Assembly: GCA_937900465.1 (NCBI GenBank)
Contig: CALCEJ010000119.1
Coordinates: forward strand, 1 to 22,341
Source of the DNA: an uncultured Bacteroidales bacterium
GTDB lineage: Bacteria > Bacteroidota > Bacteroidia > Bacteroidales > UBA932
DNA: 22,341 bases
Reading direction: 5' to 3'
The position numbers were made by a program, and so were the translations under genes. This document shows, in pieces, positions 1 through 8,244 of the stretch (its first letter is position 1; each line of letters begins with the position of its first letter). The notes beneath the pieces were generated by a model. That model was not told the DNA's origin and did not search any database. It worked only from the letters and a program-made list of their open reading frames with translations.

Positions 1-124
1 ATCAGCTGACATCAAATAATCCTTAAAAGCCTTGGAAAAACCATAAGAATATGTATGAAGATTTTCTCAGTCTTGGAACCGCCTGAAAGCAAAAACTGCT
101 AATGGAAAATGAGGATTGCCTCTT

Positions 125-156
125 TTTGCATTTGGGAAAGTATTTGCCCATATTTG
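125..156 (+). promoter_or_regulatory. Bacteroides-type promoter of the methyltransferase gene
   Basis: TTTG at 125-128 and CATATTTG at 149-156 are separated by 20 nt. This is one mismatch from the Bacteroides sigma-ABfr pattern TTTG-N(19-21)-TAnnTTTG. Transcription would start near 162, just before the ATG at 181. The box also shows that the in-frame ATG at 109 is too far upstream to be the start. Promoter activity is inferred from sequence only. Confidence 0.55.
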
Positions 157-180
157 CATCTGATTCCAACAAGCATCACA

Positions 181-1119
181 ATGAACATCGAGTACCCCTC
201 TCCTTCCTGGAAGGATTACGAAATAATAGACTCAGGCAATTTCGAGAAGCTTGAACGCTTCGGCGGATATATACTCGCAAGACCCGAACCGAAGGCTCTA
301 TGGGACAAGACTCTTCCGCAGTCCAAATGGGACAGCATGACCCATACCAGGTTCAAGCCAGGAGCCGGATTCGCAAAAGCCGGAAAGGAAGACAGCGGCA
401 CATGGGAAAGGTTCAAAAAGATGGAAGACCAGTGGCACATCCGCTACAACGGTTCGCAAAAAGGACTTTCGCTTGACCTGAGACTGGGCCTCACATCCTT
501 CAAGCATGTCGGGGTTTTCCCGGAACAGGCCCCCAACTGGGAATACATTTTCCGTAACACCAAAGCACTTGTAGAGAAGGCCAAGGCAGAAAACAAACCG
601 ACACCCAAGGTTCTGAATCTTTTCGCTTATACCGGAGCCGCATCACTTGCAGCCAAAGCGGCAGGAGCAGACGTCACTCACCTTGACTCCGTAAGGCAGG
701 TCGTGACTTGGGCCCGCGGCAACATGGAATCCAGCAATCTGGACGGAATAAGATGGGTCATTGAAGATGCTATGAAATTCGCCCGACGGGAACAGAAAAG
801 AGGGAACACCTATCAGGGAATCATCCTTGACCCTCCAGCATACGGACACGGACCGGACGGAGAGAAATGGAAACTGGACGAATGCCTTTTCGACATGCTC
901 AAATGCGTCGGCTCCATCCTGGCCCCCGAAGACGGCTTCATGGTACTGAACCTTTATTCGAACGGGTATTCGGCCATATTGGGAGAGACCCTTGTAAAGG
1001 AAGCATTCCGCCTTAAAGACTCAGACAACTACTCGATCGAAAGCGGTGAACTCGCCCTTAAGGACAGTTTCGGGAAAGCCCTCCCCCTCAGTATCTTCGT
1101 CAGGATGCGCCGGGGCTGA
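181..1119 (+). CDS. Class I SAM-dependent methyltransferase, RlmI/RlmL-like (COG1092 type)
   Basis: A 312-residue cytosolic methyltransferase of the type that methylates cytosine or guanine in 23S rRNA; the exact target cannot be read from sequence. The SAM-binding motif I is LNLFAYTGA at 145-153, followed by the acidic residue of strand 2 (D169 in THLDS). The catalytic-loop motif is DPPAYGHG at 217-224, of the DPPxY/F kind seen in RlmI/RlmL enzymes. The N-terminal 110 residues are a substrate-side domain and no PUA domain is obvious, so the protein is shorter than E. coli RlmI. An in-frame ATG exists at 109, but I chose the ATG at 181 because a good promoter (125-156) lies between them and the extra 24 residues do not look like the family. 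The gene converges on the DUF2723 gene. Family call is firm; substrate is inferred. Confidence 0.9.
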   Translation: MNIEYPSPSWKDYEIIDSGNFEKLERFGGYILARPEPKALWDKTLPQSKWDSMTHTRFKPGAGFAKAGKEDSGTWERFKKMEDQWHIRYNGSQKGLSLDLRLGLTSFKHVGVFPEQAPNWEYIFRNTKALVEKAKAENKPTPKVLNLFAYTGAASLAAKAAGADVTHLDSVRQVVTWARGNMESSNLDGIRWVIEDAMKFARREQKRGNTYQGIILDPPAYGHGPDGEKWKLDECLFDMLKCVGSILAPEDGFMVLNLYSNGYSAILGETLVKEAFRLKDSDNYSIESGELALKDSFGKALPLSIFVRMRRG

Positions 1120-1142
1120 CAAAACCATTCCAGGACAAAGAG

Positions 1143-1188
1143 AAACTCTCCCCAGAAGCCTTTGAGCTTCCAGGGAGAGTTTTCTTTC
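1143..1188. terminator. Bidirectional hairpin terminator between convergent genes
   Basis: A long, nearly perfect stem. The outer arms are AAACTCTCCC (1143-1152) and GGGAGAGTTT (1173-1182). After a symmetric CA/CA mismatch come inner arms GAAGC (1155-1159) and GCTTC (1166-1170) around a 6-nt loop. A T-rich tract (TTTCTTT) follows on the + strand, and an A-rich stretch on the left gives a T-rich tail on the - strand. It should stop both the methyltransferase and the DUF2723 transcripts. Confidence 0.85.
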
Positions 1189-1207
1189 ATGTATCACGGG
1201 CCGGGAA

Positions 1208-4200
1208 CTATCCTACAGCCATCGTGTCCTCGTACTCCTCCTGTCCATCGTCTTCAAAAAGACCGTCATAATCACCGACGGCAACTCTCAGCATAACCTC
1301 GAGTTTCTTCATCAGGTCGTCTGACTGTGCCTTGTCGCCGTTCTGCTTCATGATGTCAGCAAGATAGTAGATGATGTTGCAGCCTCTCTCGAAATCGGTC
1401 TTTGCGTAATCGTAGAACTCCATGAAGAACTTCGTGGAAGAAAGGATCTGCTCAGAGAAATCTGCAGCAAGGCTCCTCGCCTTCTCAACCTCTCCCGCCT
1501 CATAGTACGAGTCGATCATTCCTATAACGGAAATGTCATGGTTATAGAACCCGATTGATATGGTCTCCAAGGGATACGTGCTTGCAGGAAGGATTTCCAT
1601 GGCCTTGTCCATAAGGGCAACGGCCTTGTCAGTATAGCCGTCCCTCATAAAGGCATTGGCAGCATTGAGATAAGTCTCCCTTATAGGAAGTACGCCCAAG
1701 AATGTGTAGAGATTCTGATAGTCCACGAAATAGTTCTGCGCTTTAAGGGCATCGAACTGCAGGACATTCATCATCGTGTCGTAAAGGGAATCGTGGTCGA
1801 TGATGCCGAGGTCCGAAGAAGTCTGACGGTTCTTTATCGGAATAAGCCTGCTTGAGAAAGCGTCGAACATCAGATAATCCTTGATTCCGATGTTGAGGTC
1901 ACCTCCTAGGCTCAGCAGATTGATGGGGCGATCCCACTGGTATCCGTCAAGAAGATCAAGCATGAAGAGCTCAGGCTTGCTCAGATAGTTCTTGTCCTTT
2001 GGTATCTGGATCACCATCGTGTCCGGGATGGAATCCTTCAAGCTCTCGGGAAGTATGCCGTATTTTATGACATTCTCCTTGTTCACCGGGATGCTTATCT
2101 TTCTTGACACAATATAATCGACCCTGGTCCCGTCTTCAAGCACCATCTTGGCTTCCGGATGTTTGAAAACGGCCATCACGTCAGCCAGAGGAATGACCTG
2201 GTCCCTTGTATCATATATGTACACGTAATCGTTGGTGCCATACAGATATTGCTCCTGTCCGACAGTAAGAGGAAGGGGTTTGGAGTCGTTGATCGCCCAC
2301 TTCATCTGACCGATATACCAGTCAGTGCCAAGGAGGGATGTGTTGCATATCCTGACATCGGGCCTTATGGACTCGACCTCCTGCGCATACCAGAGCGGGA
2401 AGGTATCGTTATCGCCATGGGTCACTAGAATGGCTTGAGGCCCAAGGGGCTCAAGATAGTTCCTGGCCATCTCGACAGCGGTACGGCGGTTGCTCCTGTC
2501 GTGGTCATCCCAGTTCTGGGCGGCCATGAGTCCGGGGACAAAAAGGCAAACCGCAGTGACTGCTGCAGGTACTGAAACTCCGCCTTTTCCCTTAGTGGGT
2601 CCCTCAAGCCATGAGCATATTGCGGCCACGGCCAGACCTATCCATATCGAGAACGCATAGAACGAACCCGCATACGCGTAATCCCTTTCGCGGACCTGAT
2701 AAGGAGGCTGATTGAGGTAAAGGACTATGGCTATCCCCGTCATGAAGAAAAGAAGGAAGGTTAGCCAGCATCCTCTCTTGTCCTTGTCGAACTGGAAGAA
2801 AAGTCCCAAGAGTCCCAACAGAAGAGGAAGGAAGAAGTAGTGGTTCTTCCCCTTGTTCTCCTTAAGGGGTGCGGGAGCATCGGTCTGGTCACCGAGCCGC
2901 AAGGCGTCGATGAAAGTCACTCCGCTTTCCCAGTTGCCATAGAAAAGATCTCCAGGAACAGGGCTGTGGATATCATTCTGACGTCCGACGAAGTTCCACA
3001 TGAAATACCTCCAGTACATCCAATTGAGCTGGTAGTCGAAGAAGAACTTGAGGTTCGCCCCCATTGTAGGCTTCTTGTAATTGGAGTCTCTGATAGGGGT
3101 GCCCTTCCCTTTGGTATAGGACTCGTAGAATGTGATATAACGCTGGTCCTGGTTACTCCACATCCTGGGGAAAAGCATCTTGCTGCCCTCGGTGTACTTG
3201 GCGTCGAGAGGGCCCTCTACACGACGGTACTTCCCGTTCACAAGAGCCCAATATTTGGGATTGTAAAGCTCAGCATATGAAGAACCGTAGAACTGTCCGT
3301 ACAGAAGGGGTGTGCTTCCGTACTGCTCGCGGGACAGATATCTGACCAGGGAGAATGCGTTGTCCGGCTGATTCTCGTTGGTCGGTGTCATGACGCTGGA
3401 GCGGATGATGACGACGCTGAAAATGGAGAACCCTATCACGATTGTCGTGAAGCAGAGGATAGTCGTGTTCCAGAACACCTTTCCCAGCTTGTAGGTCTTG
3501 AATACTCCCCAGAAGCAAAGAGCCAGAACAGCCAGAATGAAGAACGCTGCACCGGAGTTGACCGGAAGATGCAGAGTGTTCACGAAGAAGATGTCGGTAT
3601 ATGCGGCGACTTTCGGGATGTAAGGTATGAGAACGAACACCATCAGACCGAGAATCACGATCGACAGCAGGCTTATTTTCACCAGCTCCCATAATGTATA
3701 ATGGCCGTCCTCTTTCATCCTGTAATAGTACATGAACACTATGCAAGGGATGGCAAGAAGGTTCAGAAGATGAACTCCGATGGAAAGGCCCATGAGGAAA
3801 GAGATAAGCACAATCCACCTGGAGGAATTCGGTCTGTCCGCCTGTTCATACCACTTGGTCATGGCCCAGAACACCATGGCCGTGAAAAGCGAAGACATGG
3901 CATAGACCTCACCCTCGACGGCCGAGAACCAGAAAGTGTCCGAGAAGCAGTATGCCAAAGCTCCGACAGCCCCGCTCCCGAAAATGGCGATCGCCTGTCC
4001 CGACGAATACGTTCCGTCTTCGCCCTTCTTCACCAGCCTCTTTGCGAAGAACACTATCGTAAGATAGAGGAAAAAGATGGTGAGGGCGGAGCAGATGGCA
4101 CTCATCGCATTGACCGCCAATGCGGCATGAGACGAATCGGCAAACATAGTGAAGAACCGCGCTATCAGCTGGAAGACGGGGTTCCCCGGGGGATGGCCCA

Positions 4201-4348
4201 CTTCAAGCTTGTATGACGAAGCGATGAACTCTCCGCAATCCCAGAAAGAAGCGGTAGGTTCAATAGTGGAAAGGTATGTTATTGCGGCTATAATGCCGAC
4301 AATTGCCGAGACAATCCTGTTCCAAAGTCTGAATTTCTTTTCCTGCAT
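1208..4348 (-). CDS. DUF2723 (TMEM260-like) GT-C family membrane protein with TPR tail
   Basis: A 1046-residue polytopic inner-membrane protein of the large Bacteroidota DUF2723 family. About the first 610 residues hold roughly a dozen hydrophobic segments. The first external loop carries the family block WDCGEF (36-41) followed by GHPPGNPVF (51-59); D37 and E40 are the likely acidic active-site residues of a GT-C fold. A second family block, HGDNDTFPLWYAQEVE, begins near residue 640 in the soluble part. Residues about 894-1020 read as TPR-like helices, and the C-terminus is very acidic. The human relative TMEM260 is an O-mannosyltransferase, so a lipid-phosphosugar-dependent protein O-glycosylation role is plausible; donor and targets here are inference. 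The ATG at 4348 directly precedes the first membrane segment. The gene is monocistronic, and its promoter overlaps that of the divergent SUI1 gene. Confidence 0.9.
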   Translation of the reverse strand: MQEKKFRLWNRIVSAIVGIIAAITYLSTIEPTASFWDCGEFIASSYKLEVGHPPGNPVFQLIARFFTMFADSSHAALAVNAMSAICSALTIFFLYLTIVFFAKRLVKKGEDGTYSSGQAIAIFGSGAVGALAYCFSDTFWFSAVEGEVYAMSSLFTAMVFWAMTKWYEQADRPNSSRWIVLISFLMGLSIGVHLLNLLAIPCIVFMYYYRMKEDGHYTLWELVKISLLSIVILGLMVFVLIPYIPKVAAYTDIFFVNTLHLPVNSGAAFFILAVLALCFWGVFKTYKLGKVFWNTTILCFTTIVIGFSIFSVVIIRSSVMTPTNENQPDNAFSLVRYLSREQYGSTPLLYGQFYGSSYAELYNPKYWALVNGKYRRVEGPLDAKYTEGSKMLFPRMWSNQDQRYITFYESYTKGKGTPIRDSNYKKPTMGANLKFFFDYQLNWMYWRYFMWNFVGRQNDIHSPVPGDLFYGNWESGVTFIDALRLGDQTDAPAPLKENKGKNHYFFLPLLLGLLGLFFQFDKDKRGCWLTFLLFFMTGIAIVLYLNQPPYQVRERDYAYAGSFYAFSIWIGLAVAAICSWLEGPTKGKGGVSVPAAVTAVCLFVPGLMAAQNWDDHDRSNRRTAVEMARNYLEPLGPQAILVTHGDNDTFPLWYAQEVESIRPDVRICNTSLLGTDWYIGQMKWAINDSKPLPLTVGQEQYLYGTNDYVYIYDTRDQVIPLADVMAVFKHPEAKMVLEDGTRVDYIVSRKISIPVNKENVIKYGILPESLKDSIPDTMVIQIPKDKNYLSKPELFMLDLLDGYQWDRPINLLSLGGDLNIGIKDYLMFDAFSSRLIPIKNRQTSSDLGIIDHDSLYDTMMNVLQFDALKAQNYFVDYQNLYTFLGVLPIRETYLNAANAFMRDGYTDKAVALMDKAMEILPASTYPLETISIGFYNHDISVIGMIDSYYEAGEVEKARSLAADFSEQILSSTKFFMEFYDYAKTDFERGCNIIYYLADIMKQNGDKAQSDDLMKKLEVMLRVAVGDYDGLFEDDGQEEYEDTMAVG

Positions 4349-4421
4349 ATTGTTCTTCCGTATAAGGCCTTATGAGAGGCCGGCCGCACATGGAGTAAAC
4401 TTTAAACCTCCCGTGAAACGA

Positions 4422-4453
4422 CAAAGTTAACGACGAATCACTATCTTTGCAAA
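4422..4453 (-). promoter_or_regulatory. Promoter of the DUF2723 gene, full TTTG-N20-TAACTTTG match
   Basis: Read on the - strand, TTTG (4453-4450) is followed after 20 nt by TAACTTTG (4429-4422), an exact match to the Bacteroides -33/-7 pattern. Transcription would start near 4416, giving a leader of about 68 nt before the ATG at 4348. Its -33 element abuts the -7 element of the divergent promoter. Confidence 0.65.
4442..4449 (+). promoter_or_regulatory. -7 element of the SUI1 operon promoter
   Basis: TATCTTTG matches TAnnTTTG exactly and sits 38 nt before the ATG at 4488. No clear TTTG is present at the usual -33 distance, so this promoter may be weaker or need help. It is interleaved with the divergent DUF2723 promoter. 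Confidence 0.5.
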
Positions 4454-4487
4454 AATAGTGCTCACTTTGATTTGAACTGAATCGATA

Positions 4488-4838
4488 ATGGCAGACAATG
4501 ACTGGAAAAAAAGGCTCGGTGTAGTTTATTCCACCAATCCTGATTTCGCTTACGAACAGGCCGGAGAGGCTACCGAAGCGGAAACCCTCCCGCCGTCTTC
4601 CCAGAAACTGACGGTCTCGATCGACCGGAAAGGACGGGGCGGAAAGCAGGTTACGCTTGTCAAGGGATTCGTGGGAACGGACGAGGACCTCAAAGCCCTC
4701 GGTAAAGCCATAAAGGTCAAATGCGGCACCGGCGGAAGCGCTTCCGACGGAGAGATCCTGATCCAGGGGGACATGCGCGACAAGGTCGTGCAGATACTTC
4801 AGCAGATGGGATACGCCAAAGCCAAAAGAGGCAACTGA
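4488..4838 (+). CDS. SUI1/eIF1-like translation initiation factor (YciH type)
   Basis: A 116-residue protein of the bacterial SUI1 (YciH) family, relatives of eukaryotic eIF1 that act on start-site fidelity on the small ribosomal subunit. The SUI1 domain fills residues about 40-115. It contains the basic loop DRKGRGGKQVTLVKGF (46-61) and the core KVKCGTGGSASDGEI (76-90) followed by LIQGD. The N-terminal 38 residues are a polar, probably disordered extension. The length is normal for bacterial members. It is the first gene of a + strand run; the DUF4271 gene begins 11 nt after its stop, so the two are probably co-transcribed. E. coli YciH works on initiation under stress; a similar role here is inferred from homology. 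Confidence 0.92.
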   Translation: MADNDWKKRLGVVYSTNPDFAYEQAGEATEAETLPPSSQKLTVSIDRKGRGGKQVTLVKGFVGTDEDLKALGKAIKVKCGTGGSASDGEILIQGDMRDKVVQILQQMGYAKAKRGN

Positions 4839-4849
4839 AAGCTTGAGAA

Positions 4850-5728
4850 ATGCAGATAACGCTCACGGATACTATAAGGACAGACTTCGCCGACTCCCTC
4901 TCCCGGATGACGGACTCCCTTTCCATTGTGAAGGATTCCATCCATGGGGCTCTTACTGACAGTCTTTTCCTCGCCCCTCCTGTAGACACCCTTGTCACCG
5001 AAGAGGCCGATGTCATCCGCAACGCATCGGACTTGTTCCCCGGAAGCCTCCTCCTTTCAGCTAATGGGACCGGCTCTGCCATGACCTCCCTCGGATGGGG
5101 AGATTCACCCATAAACTGGGGGCTGATAACGGTATTCACTATCCTCTTCATCCTGTATCTGGGAAGACTTGTCGAACTCTTACCTTACCTTCTTGCAGGA
5201 GTGGGAAGATGGAAGGCTGTCGTGAACCTAGAAGACAGCATGGGAAAAATGAGGGACCGCAACGGAGTCGCCGTTATCATGACTGTCCCTTTCTGCCTTG
5301 CCTGCTCAAAAGCCGGACTTCTTCCGATGAACTTCCTTTCAAGCCTTTCTCCCGGCCTCCGGACTATTGGCGTAATGGCTGTATTTTTTGCCTTTTTTGT
5401 CCTTAGGGCTATCCTCATAGAAATCGTCGGAAACGGCAAAGCCAGCCGTGACGCTTTTCAAATTTCCAACAGGTGCGCATACAATTTCTTCATCCTGGCC
5501 ACCCTGGTGCTGGTTTTGGCGATGGGCGTGATGTATTTCATGAACCTTGATGAGCAGACTATCCGAAAGGTATCCTATTACATTCTAGGAGTTTTCATTC
5601 TCATCAACATGATCCGGAGAACACAAATTTTATCAAATACGTGCAATCAATTCACAGCATTTTTGTATCTTTGCGCCCTTGAAATCCTGCCGCTTGCGAT
5701 CCTTATCGCAGCAGTTATGATTTTTTAA
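4850..5728 (+). CDS. DUF4271 integral membrane protein
   Basis: A 292-residue membrane protein of unknown function that I recognise as DUF4271, found in Bacteroidota next to hemD. The first 85 residues are hydrophilic and rich in a recurring D-S-L motif (at about 15-17, 22-24 and 37-39), with no signal peptide. About five or six transmembrane helices follow, near 88-112, 140-160, 172-192, 211-231, 241-256 and 268-291. The loop containing NGxxxSRDAFQISNR (194-208) is a polar stretch between helices. The ATG at 4850 is 11 nt after the SUI1 stop, and hemD starts 17 nt after its own stop. The conserved linkage to hemD has been used to guess a tetrapyrrole connection, but nothing in the sequence proves one. 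Confidence 0.85.
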   Translation: MQITLTDTIRTDFADSLSRMTDSLSIVKDSIHGALTDSLFLAPPVDTLVTEEADVIRNASDLFPGSLLLSANGTGSAMTSLGWGDSPINWGLITVFTILFILYLGRLVELLPYLLAGVGRWKAVVNLEDSMGKMRDRNGVAVIMTVPFCLACSKAGLLPMNFLSSLSPGLRTIGVMAVFFAFFVLRAILIEIVGNGKASRDAFQISNRCAYNFFILATLVLVLAMGVMYFMNLDEQTIRKVSYYILGVFILINMIRRTQILSNTCNQFTAFLYLCALEILPLAILIAAVMIF

Positions 5729-5745
5729 TTGACAAGGACTTGCAA

Positions 5746-6489
5746 ATGACCGTTAAAAAGATACTTATCTCCCAATCAAAGACAAGCAATCAGGCCCCTT
5801 ACAACGCCCTCCGGGAAAAGTTCGGGGTCACGATCGACTTCCAACCGTTCTTCGTTATCGAACCCCTCTCTTCAAGGGAGTTCCGCGCCCAGAGGCTGAA
5901 TATCCTTGATTACACAGCCATAGTGTTTTCAGCCAGGAACACCATCGATGCGTTCTTCGCAATGTGCGATGACCTTAGGGTGAAGGTCCCCGAGACAATG
6001 AAGTACTTCTGCACGACAGAAGCCGTGGCAGTGTACCTGCAAAAGCACATAGTCTACAGAAAGCGGAAGATTTTCTTCGGGAACGGAACAGCCCAGTCCG
6101 TAGTAGACCAGATCGGAACAAAGCACAAGGGAGAGAAATTCCTCATTACGACGTCTTCCTCCGGCAACAACGAGGCCATCACAAAACTCTTCGACCAGGC
6201 CGGATTGGATTACACGGCTGCCGTTTTCGTAAAACCAGTGTCACAGGATATAAGGTCCATAGACCTTCATTCCTATGACATGATCGTGTTCTACAATCCT
6301 TCGGACATCAGGTCCCTGGAGGAGAATTTCCCCGATTTCCAGCAGGGCGACATCAAGTTCGTGACGTACGGAAAACAGATTGTCGGCGCAATGGCCGAAG
6401 CCGGCTTCCCCATCGAAGTCCAGGCTCCCACACCAGAGGCCCCTTCCGTAGCCAGAGCCTTGGAACTGTACCTCGAAAAGAACCAGTAG
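5746..6489 (+). CDS. hemD: Uroporphyrinogen-III synthase family protein (HemD-like)
   Basis: A 247-residue cytosolic protein of the HemD fold, the enzyme that cyclises hydroxymethylbilane to uroporphyrinogen III. HemD sequences are very divergent, so the call rests on overall pattern. The first domain contains IVFSARNTIDAFF near 60-72, the usual FTS-N-V segment. The second contains FLITTSSSGNN near 130-140 and MIVFYNPSDIRSL near 180-192, then FVTYGKQIVGAMAEAGF near 205-221. I chose the ATG at 5746, 11 nt after an AAGGA sequence, over an in-frame TTG 6 nt upstream. It sits in the DUF4271-hemD-rnpA-yidD order seen in other Bacteroidales. No other heme or siroheme genes are in the window, so pathway completeness cannot be judged. 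Confidence 0.82.
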   Translation: MTVKKILISQSKTSNQAPYNALREKFGVTIDFQPFFVIEPLSSREFRAQRLNILDYTAIVFSARNTIDAFFAMCDDLRVKVPETMKYFCTTEAVAVYLQKHIVYRKRKIFFGNGTAQSVVDQIGTKHKGEKFLITTSSSGNNEAITKLFDQAGLDYTAAVFVKPVSQDIRSIDLHSYDMIVFYNPSDIRSLEENFPDFQQGDIKFVTYGKQIVGAMAEAGFPIEVQAPTPEAPSVARALELYLEKNQ

Positions 6490-6564
6490 AAAGGTTTCCT
6501 TCCCTTCACTGGTCATTCAGACTATAACGTACACCTTTTCTTTCCCTTGGGGAATGCGCTGCTC

Positions 6565-6996
6565 ATGGAAGCGATGAAAAACATAGCTTCAGTCGCATGC
6601 TCTACGGAATCCTCTTCCGTCGGGAAAACCCACCATACCTTCTCAAAGAAGGAGCGCATCTGCGGAAAGAAGGATATTTCGAACCTGCTTTCCTCAGGAA
6701 AATACATCATCTCCCCTGCTCTCAGATGCTGCTGTCTCCCGGACAACGGCCTTCCTTACAGCAGGATCATGATTTCCGTTCCGAAAAAATCCTTCAAGCG
6801 TGCGGTAAAGAGGAATCTTCTCAAAAGAAGGATAAGGGAAGCTTACAGGCTTGGGAAAGGCGTCCTCCCCGACGGAATGGGGGCCGACCTCCTTATTATA
6901 TATACGCCGAAGGAGGTTCTCTCTTCAGCGGAAATCTCCTCTTCAATGGGGACGATCCTTTCGGGAGTCTCAAAAAGGCTTGAAGCCATAAGATAA
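6565..6996 (+). CDS. rnpA: Ribonuclease P protein component
   Basis: The basic protein subunit of RNase P, which binds the catalytic RNA and helps remove 5' leaders from tRNA precursors. About 143 residues. The domain begins at HTFSKKERI (24-32), and the hallmark RNR helix is RAVKRNLLKRRIREAYR (79-95). It ends with the usual LLIIYTPKEV strand region and a C-terminal helix. The start is uncertain: ATG codons at 6565 and 6574 are both possible, neither has a strong ribosome site, and the first 20 residues are a poorly conserved extension. The gene is not next to rpmH or dnaA as in many bacteria. Here it sits between hemD and yidD, with yidD starting 4 nt after its stop. Confidence 0.95.
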   Translation: MEAMKNIASVACSTESSSVGKTHHTFSKKERICGKKDISNLLSSGKYIISPALRCCCLPDNGLPYSRIMISVPKKSFKRAVKRNLLKRRIREAYRLGKGVLPDGMGADLLIIYTPKEVLSSAEISSSMGTILSGVSKRLEAIR

Positions 6997-7000
6997 GGAT

Positions 7001-7243
7001 ATGGACAAAGTGATCCGAATACTGAAGAAGATCCTTATCTTCCCGTTCATAGTCCTGATAAAGTTCTATCAGGTCTGCATCTCTCCGCTGAAACCGCCGA
7101 CCTGCAGATTCACGCCCACTTGCTCACAGTATGCCCTCGAAGCGTTCCGCAAGTATGGTCCGATAAAGGGATTCTATCTTTCAGCCAAGAGGATTCTGCG
7201 CTGCCACCCATGGGGAGGAAGCGGATACGACCCTGTTCCGTAA
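7001..7243 (+). CDS. yidD: Membrane protein insertion efficiency factor YidD
   Basis: An 80-residue YidD protein, an inner-membrane-associated factor that aids YidC-dependent insertion. An amphipathic or hydrophobic N-terminal helix (about 8-25) is followed by the conserved cysteine motif CRFTPTCSQYA (35-45). The family ends with RCHPWGGSGYDPVP, and here this is the exact C-terminus (67-80). Length is typical. The ATG at 7001 is 4 nt after the rnpA stop, so the two are co-translated on one transcript. Its stop lies only 10 nt from the stop of the convergent ubiE gene, and I see no hairpin between them. Confidence 0.96.
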   Translation: MDKVIRILKKILIFPFIVLIKFYQVCISPLKPPTCRFTPTCSQYALEAFRKYGPIKGFYLSAKRILRCHPWGGSGYDPVP

Positions 7244-7253
7244 TACCCTTAAA

Positions 7254-7994
7254 TCAGGACTTTTCTCCCGTGTACATCCGGCAGATGCCGAAAGTGAAAG
7301 CCTTGTGCGAGACTCCGCTGAAACCGCACGAGGACATGGTTTCCATGAACTCCTTCTTCTTCGGGAAACCCACAACCGAGGCGGGAAGATATCTGTAGGC
7401 CGCCTTGTCTCCTGAGACCTTTCCTCCGATAAGAGGAAGAATATGCAGGAAATACAGATTGAAGGCCCATCTGACGAGGGCATTGTCCGGAAGTGAGAGC
7501 TCAAGGACAACAAGCCTTCCTCCTTTCTTAAGGACACGGAGCATCTCACGAAGCCCCTTTTCCCTGTCCTGGAAGTTCCTTATCCCAAAGGCTATCGTGA
7601 CACGGTCGAAAGTCCCTTCTTCATATGGGAGATTTTCCCCGTCACCCTGAGAGATGGAAATCATCTCCGAAAGCCCCTTGTCTTCAACCTTCCCTTCCAT
7701 CACCTTCAGCATACCTTCGGAAAGGTCCACTCCGTCTATCCGGCCCAGGACGGGTTTCCCTTCTTCTGAAGCGATCTCTCTCATCCGCTGGGCTATAGCT
7801 ATCGAGAAATCCCCCGTCCCGCAGGCAAGGTCAAGTATCCTCAGGTCCTGGGCGGAAGAAGTCCCCTCAAGAACCTGTTTCATCGCTTTCCTTCTCCATC
7901 CCTTGTCAGCGTCTAGCGACATGATATGGTTGAGGGCATCGTAATCTCCGGCAATGCTGTCGAACATTGAGCGGATCTTTTCTTTTTTCGGCAT
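7254..7994 (-). CDS. ubiE: Demethylmenaquinone/2-methoxy-benzoquinol methyltransferase
   Basis: A 246-residue UbiE/MenG C-methyltransferase. In an anaerobic Bacteroidales it most likely performs the last menaquinone step, methylating demethylmenaquinone with SAM, in the cytosol at the membrane. Family marks are YDALNHIMSLDADKGWR (18-34), the SAM motif LDLACGTGD (54-62), GVDLSEGML near 87-96, AFGIRNF near 134-140, and RVLKKGGRLVV near 153-163. Length is normal for the family. The ATG at 7994 opens directly into the conserved KIRSMFDSIAGDYD segment, so the start is sound. No other men genes are present, so the gene stands alone with its own predicted promoter. The symbol menG is equally suitable. 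Confidence 0.95.
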   Translation of the reverse strand: MPKKEKIRSMFDSIAGDYDALNHIMSLDADKGWRRKAMKQVLEGTSSAQDLRILDLACGTGDFSIAIAQRMREIASEEGKPVLGRIDGVDLSEGMLKVMEGKVEDKGLSEMISISQGDGENLPYEEGTFDRVTIAFGIRNFQDREKGLREMLRVLKKGGRLVVLELSLPDNALVRWAFNLYFLHILPLIGGKVSGDKAAYRYLPASVVGFPKKKEFMETMSSCGFSGVSHKAFTFGICRMYTGEKS

Positions 7995-8034
7995 ATGAGT
8001 AACAAAGAAAGGGCTTGATCATCCCCGCGAGGTG

Positions 8035-8042
8035 CAAAGTTA
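8035..8042 (-). promoter_or_regulatory. -7 element upstream of ubiE
   Basis: On the - strand this reads TAACTTTG, an exact TAnnTTTG match and identical to the -7 box of the DUF2723 promoter. It is 41 nt before the ATG at 7994. I could not find a convincing TTTG at the -33 distance. Confidence 0.45.
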
Positions 8043-8146
8043 GTGCAAATATCCGAAGAAAAGCCTTTCATCCGGTCGACTCTTCCCCCATTCCGGCCCG
8101 ACTCGGCTTCGTTTTTAAATAATTTATGATTTTTTATAAAAATATA

Positions 8147-8175
8147 TTGTTTTTCGATAAATAATACTATTTTTG
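8147..8175 (+). promoter_or_regulatory. Promoter of the NfeD-flotillin-HTH-M16 operon
   Basis: TTG at 8147-8149 and TATTTTTG at 8168-8175 are 18 nt apart and form a near-consensus Bacteroides promoter. The sequence upstream (8111-8146) is extremely A+T-rich, which may help RNA polymerase. Predicted transcription starts near 8182, leaving a leader of about 60 nt before the ATG at 8245. This is the only good promoter I see for the four-gene operon. Confidence 0.55.
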
Positions 8176-8244
8176 CACCAAGGAGAGTGAACAAGACGGT
8201 CCATCTTTCCCAAATAATACAGTACAAACTCAAAACAAATAGAG

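Noticed and set aside
109..180. Upstream ATG extending the methyltransferase by 24 residues
   Set aside because: A promoter lies at 125-156, inside this extension, and the added residues look random.
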